From CAYSPT01 sp964432985 (GTDB taxonomy: Bacteria > Muiribacteriota > CAYSPT01): a stretch of DNA of 64,000 nt. The position numbers were made by a program, and so were the translations under genes. Below are positions 42,886 to 51,950 of the stretch, piece by piece (position 1 is the stretch's first letter; each line of letters opens with the position of its first letter). A model generated the notes under the pieces. The model was given only the letters and a program-made list of their open reading frames with translations. It was not told where the DNA came from and did no database searches. The stretch spans positions 74,103 to 138,102 of the forward strand of contig CAYSPT010000003.1 of NCBI GenBank assembly GCA_964432985.1. Reading direction: 5' to 3'.

Positions 42886-45854
42886 AAGATAACGACCAGG
42901 AACCGGGTCTCATCCACCGGATTATCATGAAGTTGATGGAAATCATGCCCTTCGCGGCCGGATTCCTGGTGGTGGGGATAGGTATCCGCTCAACGATCGA
43001 TTCTCCCCACAAATATACCCCGGCCATATGGGCCGCCTGCTGCGTGCTCTTCGTTCTTTTCATCGGGCAGGTGCTGAAACTGCGCTGGCGGCGGACGCTG
43101 TGGTATGACCTGGATAAGATCACCCTCATCCTGTTCGTCCTCATGCTCGGGTACGGCCTCTACGGTGATCAGCTGGCGGCTACCCAGGGTGTGGGCGTGG
43201 AACGGCATATCGCTCACTTCAAGGACATGAATCCCTGGGAAGAGACGGTGCTCTGGGGAACGGTGGTGCGCGACCCCGACATCCGCGAAGGAAAAACCTA
43301 CCTGGCGGTCAAACCGAATCAGATTCAGAAGCTGGCCAAGCGAGGACGGCGCGGGGCCACCATCAAGGGCGGGGCGGAACCCATCGAGGAAGGGCAGGTA
43401 TGGGTAACGGTCAAACCCGAGATAGGGTACAAGTACTACAAGCTTGAGTACGGGACGAAAGTTAAACTGCGGGGCAACCTGTCCATGCCCGCCGCGGCTA
43501 CCAATCCCAATTTTTTCGACTACAAGAAGTTTCTCAGAAACCAGGGCTACTCAGCCACCATGACCATCAACCGGCCGGACATGATAAAGATTACCGGGCA
43601 GGAAGAGCAGAATTTTCTCTTCAAGTTCTCACTGGGTGTCAAGCAGAAGTTCCTCAACCTGATAAAGAGAACCATGCCGTATCCTGAATCCGCTTTCCTG
43701 GGGGGTGTCCAGCTTGGTCTCAGGGGAGGTGTGTCCGCAGAAGTGCAGGACGATTTCCGCTCCTCGGGTGTGTCTCACGTCCTGGCGGTGTCCGGCCTGC
43801 ACGTGACTATCATCACCGGCATGTTCTGGGCTATTTTCTTCCTGCTGCGGGTCCCGTCCAAAATAAGCGTTCCGATCATCGTTTTCTTTCTCCTGGTGTT
43901 TACCGTCATTACCGGCTGCCGGCCTTCCACGTCCCGGGCGGCCATGATGAACAGCCTGGCCCTGCTGCTCATGGTGTATTCGGGGGCTACTCTGAAATCG
44001 TCTATTGTCTTCGGTGTGTCCGTTGCTGCGATGGTGGTCCTGACTAATCCGTACCTCGGAGGAGCGCTGGTAGCGTTCGATCCCGGGTTTACCCTGTCGT
44101 TTGTGGCTATTGTCACCCTGGCCTTGCTGACCGAGCCGGTGACCGAGTTTCTGGACCGGCATCTCAACGGGATACCGCTGTGGCTGTTCTTTGGAGGAAT
44201 CGCTATCTGGGCGGTGGTGGTGACCGTCATACCGTCGCTGGTGTACACGATGAAGTTCCACATACTGGTGCTCATCAGCACGGCGGGGTTGATAATGGCT
44301 GCCACGTATTTTCAGGAAATGCCGGAAGCCGCCGGGATCATGAAACCGCTTTCATCCGGACGGCTCGGATTCATATCCAAGACGCGGTTCACGGATATGC
44401 CTGATTTTCTCAAGAGCTTCATCGGAGCTCAGGGGGCTATCCTTCTGGGGATGATGTGGCCGCTATCGGCCTATTACTTCCAGAGAATATCCCTGTCCGC
44501 ACCTTTTGCCAACCTGATTGCCATCCCGCTTATCGGGATCATCGTTCAGATCGGTATGATTGCCAGTCTCCTGGGCGTGATACCCGTGATCGGTCCCTGG
44601 TTCGCCCTCATGCTCAACGCTTTCAACTGGGCGCTGGTCAAGTTGTTTTTGTTCATGGCACATTTTTTCGCCGTCCTTTTCGAGTACCCGTGGGTGCCTA
44701 AACCGACCTTGCTGCAGCTCACCCTGTATTACCTGGCCCTGCTGGTTTTCATCAAGCGCGAGGGCATAGGTATCTTCTTCATCGATCAGCTGTCGGCGCT
44801 GAAGTCGGGGATGTCCTCGTTCTCCCGGCGTTTTTTCGCGGGGATAAAGCTCGGAGTGGTGGCTGTACTCGTCCTGGTGGTGGTACCTGTGTCTCTCATC
44901 GCGTCCCGTGAAACCCTGGTGAAGATGACGTTTCTGGACGTGGGCCTGGGCGACGGCGCAATAATTCAGATCCCGGGTCAGAACGCAGTGGTGATCGATG
45001 CCGGTGACCTCAATATCAGGTTCGATCCTAAAACCAAGGAAAAAATGGTCTTCAGCTCGGGGGAAAGAGTCGTTTTCCCGGTTCTTCTGGGCAAACGCAT
45101 CAATAAAATAGATATAGTTATGAGCTCACCCGTGCTTCCCTGTGCCGGCGGGCTTCGCGCGCTGGTGGAGCGGCACGGAAAGGAAATCAGCGTCGGGAAG
45201 TTCATTACCGGAATACCGCTGTCACCTGAGGATGCCGCGCTGCCCGATGAGGAGTTCATGCGTAAGCTGGGGGGAGAATCACTGGCTCGACAAGTAAAAA
45301 AGGACATGGCCACACAGGATATGTGTGAAAACCTCAAGGCCATCCTGACGGTGGTGAAGGAGAGAGGGATTGAATTCGTGCGTGTGGGCGGGGGAGATGT
45401 GCTTCAGTACGGTTCCTGCCGCCTGGAGTTCCATCAGGCTAAAGATGAAGATCTCTCTTTCGAAGACAAATCGCTGGCGGTGAGGATTGTTCACGATAAG
45501 GTATCGGTCCTGTGCACGGGGTACCTGGGAGAAATGGGAGAGCAGGATCTGTTGGAGACCCAGGGTGAGAAGCTTCGCAGCGACATCATCCAGGTGCCGG
45601 CAAACGGAGCAAAGGACTCGTCATCCGAGGAGTTCGTCCAGGCAGTTGCCCCGAAGTGCGCTGTGCTGCAGTTCGGGTACAACCGCGAGAAGAAGGCGTT
45701 GCAGTTCGAGTGGGACCGTACCACCAGCAAACGCTATATAAAACTCGGCGTCAAGGTCCTGGTCACCGACAGGAACAACCATGGGGCGGTAGAGATAGAG
45801 TCGGACGGGACCGTTCCCCGGGTGAACACGCTTCTGAGAGGAAAAGTACTTTAG
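42882..45854 (+). CDS. comEC: ComEC/Rec2-type DNA uptake channel with degenerate MBL domain
   Basis: A 990-residue polytopic protein. Residues about 20-240 include membrane helices and the OB-like DUF4131 region; about 270-640 is the competence core (FLGGVQLGLRGGVSAEVQDDFRSSGVSHVLAVSGLHVTIITG, GCRPSTSRAAMM). Residues about 675-985 form a metallo-beta-lactamase-like domain. All metal ligands are lost there: HxHxDH is replaced by SSPVLPCAGG (near 747-756), GD by GY (TGYLGE), and IPHHG by VPANG. The family transports single-stranded DNA across the inner membrane. It is followed by a ComEA-like gene and a stand-alone intact MBL protein. Confidence 0.88.
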   Translation: MKDNDQEPGLIHRIIMKLMEIMPFAAGFLVVGIGIRSTIDSPHKYTPAIWAACCVLFVLFIGQVLKLRWRRTLWYDLDKITLILFVLMLGYGLYGDQLAATQGVGVERHIAHFKDMNPWEETVLWGTVVRDPDIREGKTYLAVKPNQIQKLAKRGRRGATIKGGAEPIEEGQVWVTVKPEIGYKYYKLEYGTKVKLRGNLSMPAAATNPNFFDYKKFLRNQGYSATMTINRPDMIKITGQEEQNFLFKFSLGVKQKFLNLIKRTMPYPESAFLGGVQLGLRGGVSAEVQDDFRSSGVSHVLAVSGLHVTIITGMFWAIFFLLRVPSKISVPIIVFFLLVFTVITGCRPSTSRAAMMNSLALLLMVYSGATLKSSIVFGVSVAAMVVLTNPYLGGALVAFDPGFTLSFVAIVTLALLTEPVTEFLDRHLNGIPLWLFFGGIAIWAVVVTVIPSLVYTMKFHILVLISTAGLIMAATYFQEMPEAAGIMKPLSSGRLGFISKTRFTDMPDFLKSFIGAQGAILLGMMWPLSAYYFQRISLSAPFANLIAIPLIGIIVQIGMIASLLGVIPVIGPWFALMLNAFNWALVKLFLFMAHFFAVLFEYPWVPKPTLLQLTLYYLALLVFIKREGIGIFFIDQLSALKSGMSSFSRRFFAGIKLGVVAVLVLVVVPVSLIASRETLVKMTFLDVGLGDGAIIQIPGQNAVVIDAGDLNIRFDPKTKEKMVFSSGERVVFPVLLGKRINKIDIVMSSPVLPCAGGLRALVERHGKEISVGKFITGIPLSPEDAALPDEEFMRKLGGESLARQVKKDMATQDMCENLKAILTVVKERGIEFVRVGGGDVLQYGSCRLEFHQAKDEDLSFEDKSLAVRIVHDKVSVLCTGYLGEMGEQDLLETQGEKLRSDIIQVPANGAKDSSSEEFVQAVAPKCAVLQFGYNREKKALQFEWDRTTSKRYIKLGVKVLVTDRNNHGAVEIESDGTVPRVNTLLRGKVL

Positions 45855-45868
45855 AGGAAGTGGTAGGC

Positions 45869-47848
45869 ATGATGAAGCTTGCAGTGGTGTTGCTTCTTGT
45901 TCTGAACGTGGCGTGCGGTTTTGTTCTCACGTCGTACCGGCCCGGGCAAGAGGTGTTGGATGAAAACACCTCCTGGGACGACACTCTGTATAGAATGACG
46001 AAACTACCGCGTGAAGTTCCGGACACCACCGTCCTTGACCCACTGGTAAAAGGCGAACTGCTCGCGCCTGAAGGGGAAAAACGGGAAGCAAGTGCCTTCG
46101 AGCTGCACGACGCTGAAAAAGGAGTCGCGACCGGCAAGATCAATATAAACACGGCTACGGCCAAAGAGTTGATGACTCTGCCGCGCATTGGCAAAGGCTC
46201 GGCGGAAAAAATCATAAAATTCCGTGAAGAGCACGATGGATTCAAGACCATCGTGGAGATAACGCAGGTCCCCCGGATCGGTAAATCAGCCTTTGAAGGT
46301 TTCAGGGACATGATCACGGTAAGCGGCACCTCAACCGCTGCCGCCACTGCTGCCGCACCCGACCCGGCTGACGGCACCTCGTCTGCTTCGCCGCCTGACG
46401 CCACGGCTGTTGTTGCAGCGGCTCCCGCGGCTGGAGAAGAATCATCCTCCGGTAAGATAAACCTGAACACGGCTTCGGTGAAACAGTTGATGACGCTTCC
46501 GCGGATAGGGAAGGGCACCGCCGAAAAGATCATCAGGTACCGTGACGAGCACGGCGGGTTCAAGACGGTGGATGAATTGAGCAATGTATCGCGTATCGGG
46601 ACGAAGATGGTAGATAAACTGCGGCCCCTGGTGACCGTTGGGGCCAGCACCGTGACCGTTGGGGCCAGCACCGTGATCGTTGGGGCCAGCACCGTGACCG
46701 TTGGGGGCGCTTCCGCTGTCCCGACAGCTGACACACCGGCCGTAGACGCCCCGGCAACTGACCAACCGGTCTCGGCGGAACCTGTGAAACCGCCGCCTGA
46801 CGCAGCGGTCCCGGCTGCGGGCAAGCTCGACTTGAACACCGCCACCGTGGAGCAGTTGATGACGCTTCCCAGGGTAGGGAAGGGCACCGCTGAAAAGATA
46901 ATCAAGTACCGTGACGAGCAGGGTGGATTCAAAACGGTTGATGACCTGGTCAATGTCCCGCGTATGGGTCAGAAAACGGTGGACAACCTGCGTGCCTTTA
47001 TCACGGTGGGCGGCGGTACCGTTTTAACCCCAACGGGCGCTGATACGGTGGTTGACAAACCGGTTGTCGAAGAACCCCCCGCTGTTGAACCTGCAAAAAC
47101 ACCGCCCGCCCCGGCCCCCGCGGTTCCGGCTACGGGTAAGATCAATCTAAACATCGCCACCGTGGAACAGTTGATGACACTTCCCAGAGTGGGGAAGGGC
47201 ACTGCGGAAAAGATCATAAAATACCGCCAGGAGCACGGCGGGTTCAAGACGGTGGATGACCTGGCCAATGTCCCGCGCATGGGCCCGAAAACAGTGGATA
47301 ATCTGCGTGAATTTATCACAGTGAGCGGTGGTGCCTCTTCGACCACGGTGGTGAAACAACCTCAGGCACCTGCTGCTCCGGCACCCGCCACCCCGGCAAC
47401 GGGAAAGATAAATCTGAACACCGCCACGGTGGAGCAGTTGATGACGCTTCCCAGGGTGGGGCAGGGTACCGCTGAGAAAATAGTCAAATACCGCCAGGAG
47501 CATGGCGGATTCAAAACGGTTGATGACCTGGTCAATGTCCCGCGTATGGGTAAGAAAACGGTGGACAACCTGCGTGCATTTATCACGGTGGGCGGGGCTT
47601 CCGCTGCCCCCTCGACTCCGGCAGTGAAAAAAGCGCCGGCGGGTGGTACATCGGGTAAGATAAACCTGAATACCGCCACCACCGAGGAGCTTCAGCAGCT
47701 TCCCTGGGTTGGACCCGGCGCCGCGGCGAAGATCATCGAGTACCGCACCTTGCACGGAAAGTACACATCAGTCCAGGATCTGCTCAAGATTAAAGGATTT
47801 TCACAGACGGCCCTCGATGCAATAAAAAATCTGGTTGTAACGGAATAA
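45869..47848 (+). CDS. ComEA-like protein with six helix-hairpin-helix modules
   Basis: A 659-residue exported protein (start ATG 45869, hydrophobic MMKLAVVLLLVLNVACGF, AGAGGAAG upstream) with six ComEA-type double helix-hairpin-helix modules of about 60 residues, beginning near residues 89, 195, 316, 423, 512 and 594. Each reads GKI(N/D)LNTATxxxLMTLPRxGKGTAEKIIKYR. Alanine/proline linkers separate them; one linker contains three VTVGAST repeats. Ordinary ComEA has one module that binds incoming DNA non-specifically. Modules two to five are very similar, suggesting recent expansion. Longer upstream readings run inside comEC. Confidence 0.9.
   Translation: MMKLAVVLLLVLNVACGFVLTSYRPGQEVLDENTSWDDTLYRMTKLPREVPDTTVLDPLVKGELLAPEGEKREASAFELHDAEKGVATGKININTATAKELMTLPRIGKGSAEKIIKFREEHDGFKTIVEITQVPRIGKSAFEGFRDMITVSGTSTAAATAAAPDPADGTSSASPPDATAVVAAAPAAGEESSSGKINLNTASVKQLMTLPRIGKGTAEKIIRYRDEHGGFKTVDELSNVSRIGTKMVDKLRPLVTVGASTVTVGASTVIVGASTVTVGGASAVPTADTPAVDAPATDQPVSAEPVKPPPDAAVPAAGKLDLNTATVEQLMTLPRVGKGTAEKIIKYRDEQGGFKTVDDLVNVPRMGQKTVDNLRAFITVGGGTVLTPTGADTVVDKPVVEEPPAVEPAKTPPAPAPAVPATGKINLNIATVEQLMTLPRVGKGTAEKIIKYRQEHGGFKTVDDLANVPRMGPKTVDNLREFITVSGGASSTTVVKQPQAPAAPAPATPATGKINLNTATVEQLMTLPRVGQGTAEKIVKYRQEHGGFKTVDDLVNVPRMGKKTVDNLRAFITVGGASAAPSTPAVKKAPAGGTSGKINLNTATTEELQQLPWVGPGAAAKIIEYRTLHGKYTSVQDLLKIKGFSQTALDAIKNLVVTE
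46631..46709. repeat. 21-bp tandem repeat in a ComEA linker
   Basis: Units start at 46631, 46652 and 46673 (GTGACCGTTGGGGCCAGCAC plus C), with a partial fourth at 46694. In frame, encoding VTVGAST or VIVGAST repeats. Confidence 0.9.
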
Positions 47849-47863
47849 GGGAGAAAAGTAATA

Positions 47864-48895
47864 ATGGCAGCAGGAAAAAACGGTGTAGACGATTACGCAG
47901 ATCTGTATGATCTTTTCGAAAGCGAAGGAGAAGAAGAAACTGCCGTACCGGTCAGGAGAAATTTCTCTGTTTTTGCTTATATCGCCGTGATCCTGTGCAC
48001 GTCCTTCGCGCTGCTGGCCGGCGTCGCCGTCATCGATTTTAAAAGCGGTGATCTGGCGGTGGGCGCCCCGGCCGAAGACGCTCCACCCTACCTGGTGGTG
48101 ACGTTTCTGGACGTGGGGCAGGGTGATGCCATATTCATCCGCACGCCGGACAACTACACTGTTTTGATCGATGCTGGTGAGCGCGGCAACGAGTACTCCC
48201 CGTTCGATGCCGGAAAAGAAGTGGTCCTCCCGTATCTCAAGAAAAACGGCATAAAAAAACTGGATACGGTGGTCATGACCCACGCTCATTCCGACCACGT
48301 GGGCGGCCTCTTGCAGGTACTGGATAACATAAAGGTGGGGGAGGTCCTGGAACCGGCGGAACCGTATTCATCAGGAACGTACAAGACATTTGTAAGAAAA
48401 ATAAAGAAAAAGAAAATCAAGTACCGCCCGGTGACGAAAGAAGGCTTCGAGCCGGTTCAGAAATGGGGAAACCAGGTGTTCGCCCAGGTGTTGTACCCCC
48501 CTCGTCTGGCTATGGGTACCGATTCGGATACCAACAACAACTCGGTAGTCATCTATTTGCGGTACGGGACCACCACCTTTCTGTTCACCGGGGACGTAGA
48601 GACCGAGGGTGAATGGGAGTTGACCCGGTACGGTAAGGACATTGCAAATTGCACGGTGATGAAGATCCCTCATCACGGGTCCGACACCTCCAGCAGCCCC
48701 CGGTTCATGAAGCTGGTCAAACCCCGCTGGGGTGTAATCATGGTAGCCAGGGGTAACAAGTTCGGGCTGCCTGCACCCAAGATATGTGAAGAGTACGTTG
48801 AGATGGGTACTAAACTTCTGCGTACGGACTACAACGGCACCGTTACCTTCGTGAGCAATGGCTCGGAAGTTCGGGTGTTCAAGGAAAGAGGCTGA
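47864..48895 (+). CDS. Membrane-anchored ComEC-type metallo-beta-lactamase protein
   Basis: A 343-residue protein with an acidic cytoplasmic start, one membrane helix (about 36-56) and a soluble MBL domain homologous to the ComEC C-terminus. Here the metal site is intact: H140-A-H142-S-D144-H145, FTGDVETEGE and IPHHGSDTSS. It may hydrolyse DNA or a phosphodiester at the membrane. It lies 15 bp after the ComEA-like gene and probably supplies the activity missing from ComEC. Confidence 0.9.
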   Translation: MAAGKNGVDDYADLYDLFESEGEEETAVPVRRNFSVFAYIAVILCTSFALLAGVAVIDFKSGDLAVGAPAEDAPPYLVVTFLDVGQGDAIFIRTPDNYTVLIDAGERGNEYSPFDAGKEVVLPYLKKNGIKKLDTVVMTHAHSDHVGGLLQVLDNIKVGEVLEPAEPYSSGTYKTFVRKIKKKKIKYRPVTKEGFEPVQKWGNQVFAQVLYPPRLAMGTDSDTNNNSVVIYLRYGTTTFLFTGDVETEGEWELTRYGKDIANCTVMKIPHHGSDTSSSPRFMKLVKPRWGVIMVARGNKFGLPAPKICEEYVEMGTKLLRTDYNGTVTFVSNGSEVRVFKERG

Positions 48896-48901
48896 ACGAG
48901 G

Positions 48902-49252
48902 ATGGGGCGCTACTACAAACCTAAGACGCCTAAGCCGGTGCTGGTAACTCCCCCTGATGTGTCACAGTTCGCATACTGTGCCGTGAAGTGGAAATACTGG
49001 CGTTCCACCTGGAGCATGTCCGTGGGACAGCTAAAAAAAATTATAGGCGAACTCGAGGAGAAGGCCGCGTTATCTCCCCGGGAAAGCAGAGATTTGAAAA
49101 TGTACCAGGTAGTGCTGGCACAAAAGACGGGTAAACAGAGCGGTGCCGCCTCCGGTTCCGGCCGGGTGGTGCAGGAGGTTGATCCGGCCGCCAAGTTCCT
49201 GTTTGTCCTGGGAGCGACCTGCGCCGCCGTAGCGCTGGTGGCGTTGTTGTAG
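48902..49252 (+). CDS. Cas4-like N-terminal-half protein with C-terminal membrane helix
   Basis: A 116-residue protein. The start VLVTPPDVSQFAYCAVKWKYW resembles the N-terminal motif of Cas4/DUF83 proteins, where a lone Cys (here Cys26) is the first iron-sulfur ligand. A helical segment follows and then a C-terminal membrane helix (about 97-116). The catalytic motifs are not in this protein; they are, in altered form, in the next gene 27 bp downstream, whose membrane helix is at the N-terminus. Moderately supported; a plain small membrane protein is the alternative. Confidence 0.55.
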   Translation: MGRYYKPKTPKPVLVTPPDVSQFAYCAVKWKYWRSTWSMSVGQLKKIIGELEEKAALSPRESRDLKMYQVVLAQKTGKQSGAASGSGRVVQEVDPAAKFLFVLGATCAAVALVALL

Positions 49253-49279
49253 CGGTCCGAAAGGAGCGGTTGATTCAGG

Positions 49280-49825
49280 ATGGTAACATTTGCGGTAATC
49301 ATGGGAATCCTGGCTGTTGTTTTCATCGCTCTGGCCGGTATCCGCGTTATGCGTGCGTCGGGTGGGGGGAGTACGGTTACTTCTGCTCCCCTGACACTGC
49401 CCGGCGGTCTCCGTCCGGGTGATGACACCGTTCTTAAGAAAAAACTGGGCAACGCGCTTCTTCTCGGCCGGCCTGACGGTATGGTCAAAGTTGATGGAGC
49501 CCCCACACCGGTAAAACGGATGTCCCTGGCCACCGGCAGCAAATTGACTCGGGAAGATGTGGCTGAAGCGGGGCGTTTTGAGTTGGGAACCTGTGCCCTG
49601 CTGATGGAAGATAAGCGGGGTCAGCGTCCCCACAAGGGAATAGTCATGTCCGCCGGGCAGCAGCACGAAGTTGGTATTTCCAAGGCGGATATCGATGCGG
49701 TAAAGGACCTCGTTGAAACCATTGCCTGGAGCAAAGTCACCAAAAAGAACATTCGCCGGAGTCATTCCAAGCTGGAGAAATGCCAGCGGTGTGAATTCTA
49801 CGCCGGTTGTGAACAGAGGTTGTAA
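49280..49825 (+). CDS. Membrane-anchored Cas4-like (PD-(D/E)XK, DUF83) protein, eroded active site
   Basis: A 181-residue protein with an N-terminal membrane helix (3-24) then a segment resembling DUF83/Cas4 proteins: LLLGRPDGMVKVDGAPTPVK, EAGRFELGTCALLMEDKRGQRPHKGIV and SHSKLEKCQRCEFYAGCEQRL. Asp66 of the PD motif is kept. Where the family has PVEVK, this protein has PVKRM, so the Glu and Lys are lost and nuclease activity is doubtful. Cys168, Cys171 and Cys177 match the C-terminal iron-sulfur cysteines; the first cysteine would come from the preceding protein. A stop-linked hairpin repeat follows. Confidence 0.65.
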   Translation: MVTFAVIMGILAVVFIALAGIRVMRASGGGSTVTSAPLTLPGGLRPGDDTVLKKKLGNALLLGRPDGMVKVDGAPTPVKRMSLATGSKLTREDVAEAGRFELGTCALLMEDKRGQRPHKGIVMSAGQQHEVGISKADIDAVKDLVETIAWSKVTKKNIRRSHSKLEKCQRCEFYAGCEQRL

Positions 49826-49856
49826 CCCATCGGGTTTGATAACCCATCGGATTTAT
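49823..49856. repeat. 17-bp stop-linked palindrome, two copies
   Basis: Units 49823-49839 (TAACCCATCGGGTTTGA) and 49840-49856 (TAACCCATCGGATTTAT). The TAA of unit one is the stop codon of the Cas4-like gene. AACCCATCGGGTT can fold as a short hairpin. Confidence 0.85.
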
Positions 49857-49874
49857 GAAAGGAGCAAACAGTAC

Positions 49875-50933
49875 ATGGCAGGCACTGATAACAATAATAA
49901 CAATGTGCGGGAAATTTTAAAGAAACTACCAAAGGTGGACCTTCACGTGCACCTTGACGGTTCCCTGCGGGTGCAGACCATATGGGACCTGGCCCAGCGG
50001 GTGAACCATCCGCTGCCGGCATCATCTCCCGAGGAACTGGCCTCGAAAGTCCAGGTGTCTCCCGATTGTCAGAGCCTGTTGGATTTTTTGGGTACTTTCG
50101 AAGTCTTTTACCCACTGCTCATGGACTGGTACGCCATGAACCGCCTGGCCTACGAGTTTTGCGAAGATATGGCCCAGGAGAACGCCCGTTATGTGGAAGT
50201 ACGGTTCGCCCCGGTGCTGCAGGTGGCGGAAGGATATGCCATGCGGGATGTGGTGGTGAGTGTTCTTGAAGGACTGGAAAAAGGGTGCCGTGATTTCGGT
50301 GTGGATATACAGATCATTCTGTGCTGCTACCGCACCGAGTCTCCCGAAAGTTCCATCGAAACCGTGAAGCTGGCCAAAGAGTTTCTCGGTAAAGGTGTGG
50401 TGGCAATCGATCTGGCCGGCAACGAAGCCGTGGCTGCCGCCCCTCACGGTAAAGCATTTGAACTGGCCATGAGTGAAGGGATTCCCATAACCATCCACGC
50501 CGGAGAGGCCGGCACTTCGGAGAACATCAAGGAAGCCCTGAAAAACCTGGGTGCGGCCAGGATCGGGCACGGTGTTCATTTGAAGGATGACCCCGAGCTC
50601 ATGAAAGAAATCATCGAGCGGCAGATACCGCTTGAGATGTGCCTGACGTCCAATGTTCAGACCCAGGTGGTGGACGGTTTCTCGTCTCACCCTTTCCCCG
50701 ACTATTACCGCCAGGGCGTGTACGTGACGCTGAATTCCGACGATCCGGGAGTTTCCAATACCACCCTGTCGCGGGAACTCTGGCTGGCGCACAAGCACTA
50801 CGGTTTGAACGTGGAGCAAATCGCGGGCATCGTCCTCAAGGGCCTCGAGGCCGCGTTCGTACCGGAAGAAAAGAAGCAGCAACTGGTCAAATCGTATACC
50901 GGTGAGTTTAAAACTCTTGGAATCGATGTGTAG
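49875..50933 (+). CDS. add: Adenosine deaminase
   Basis: A 352-residue enzyme that turns adenosine into inosine. Start ATG 49875 after GAAAGGAG. Metal and catalytic motifs: VDLHVHLDGSLR, TIHAGEAG, RIGHGVHL and SLNSDDPGVSNTTLSREL. It opens a nucleoside-salvage run that continues to 56205. A distinction from adenine deaminase is not possible with certainty, though the length and motifs favour adenosine deaminase. Confidence 0.9.
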   Translation: MAGTDNNNNNVREILKKLPKVDLHVHLDGSLRVQTIWDLAQRVNHPLPASSPEELASKVQVSPDCQSLLDFLGTFEVFYPLLMDWYAMNRLAYEFCEDMAQENARYVEVRFAPVLQVAEGYAMRDVVVSVLEGLEKGCRDFGVDIQIILCCYRTESPESSIETVKLAKEFLGKGVVAIDLAGNEAVAAAPHGKAFELAMSEGIPITIHAGEAGTSENIKEALKNLGAARIGHGVHLKDDPELMKEIIERQIPLEMCLTSNVQTQVVDGFSSHPFPDYYRQGVYVTLNSDDPGVSNTTLSRELWLAHKHYGLNVEQIAGIVLKGLEAAFVPEEKKQQLVKSYTGEFKTLGIDV

Positions 50934-51027
50934 ATAATACGTCCCACCCACCCTCTGGATGGTAAGTGTGGAAAGGATGTAGAAATGACAGAAATAAATA
51001 AAGAACCAGGTAGAAAGGTGATACAAC

Positions 51028-51891
51028 ATGCGTGACGAAGCGAAAATCGGTGTTATCGGCGGCAGCGGCGTCTATGAGATGGAAAAATTGCAGAATCCGA
51101 AGTTTTTCAAGATGTCCACTCCTTTCGGGGAACCTTCTGACGACATCCTGGTGGGTACCATTGGTGATCGGCAAGTAGCCTTCGTGCCCCGTCACGGGCG
51201 CGGTCACCGGTTCTTTCCAGCCGAGGTCAATTACCGGGCCAATATCTATGCTCTGAAAGAGCTGGGTGTCGAGCATCTCCTGGCTTTCAGCGCGGTGGGG
51301 AGCATGAAAGAGGAGCTGCGTCCGCGGGATTTTGTCCTTCCCGACCAGCTTTTTGACCGCACCAAGGACCGGCCGTCCACCTTTTATGGAAACGGCATCG
51401 TGGTCCATGTTGGATTTGCCGATCCCTACTGTCCGGACCTGTCCAAAGTGGTTCACCAGGCATGCGGCGAACTCGGTATTACCTCCCACCTGGGCGGGAC
51501 CTACGTCTGTATCAACGGGCCGCAATTTTCAACCAGGGCCGAGTCCAGGATATACCGGCAGTGGGGGGTGGACGTCATTGGCATGACCAACCTGCAGGAA
51601 GCAAAACTGGCCCGTGAAGCCGAGTTGTGCTTCACCTGTGTAGCCCTGGTGACCGACTACGACGTATGGCATGAGAGCGAAGAAGACGTATCTGTGGAAG
51701 CAGTAATCGCAAATCTCGTGGCCAACTCTGAAAACGTAAAACGGCTGGTGGAAAAAGTAATTCCGATGATTCCCCTGAAGCGCGGCTGTAAATGCGGGCA
51801 GGCGCTTCAGAACGCTATCATGACGGTACCTGATAAAATACCGCCCGAAACTAGGCGGGCGGTAGATTTATTGATAGGGAAATACTTGTAG
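51028..51891 (+). CDS. mtnP: S-methyl-5'-thioadenosine phosphorylase-type purine nucleoside phosphorylase
   Basis: A 287-residue enzyme that cleaves methylthioadenosine with phosphate to adenine and methylthioribose-1-phosphate. Motifs: KIGVIGGSGVYEM, FVPRHGRGHRFFPAEVNYRANI, GGTYVCINGPQFSTRAESR and IGMTNLQEAKLAREAE. The last two fit the methylthioadenosine subfamily, although some relatives prefer inosine or adenosine. A 16-codon reading frame (50985-51035, start after AAAGGATG) overlaps the start and may be only a leader. Confidence 0.9.
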   Translation: MRDEAKIGVIGGSGVYEMEKLQNPKFFKMSTPFGEPSDDILVGTIGDRQVAFVPRHGRGHRFFPAEVNYRANIYALKELGVEHLLAFSAVGSMKEELRPRDFVLPDQLFDRTKDRPSTFYGNGIVVHVGFADPYCPDLSKVVHQACGELGITSHLGGTYVCINGPQFSTRAESRIYRQWGVDVIGMTNLQEAKLAREAELCFTCVALVTDYDVWHESEEDVSVEAVIANLVANSENVKRLVEKVIPMIPLKRGCKCGQALQNAIMTVPDKIPPETRRAVDLLIGKYL

Positions 51892-51950
51892 AACGAAGTC
51901 TGGATAGAATTTAGCTTTCGCAATTGAAAGGCGGTAAGACATAAGTATTT

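Noticed and set aside
45656..45868. An N-terminal extension of the ComEA-like protein.
   Set aside because: It reads out of frame through the comEC end; the signal peptide begins at 45869.
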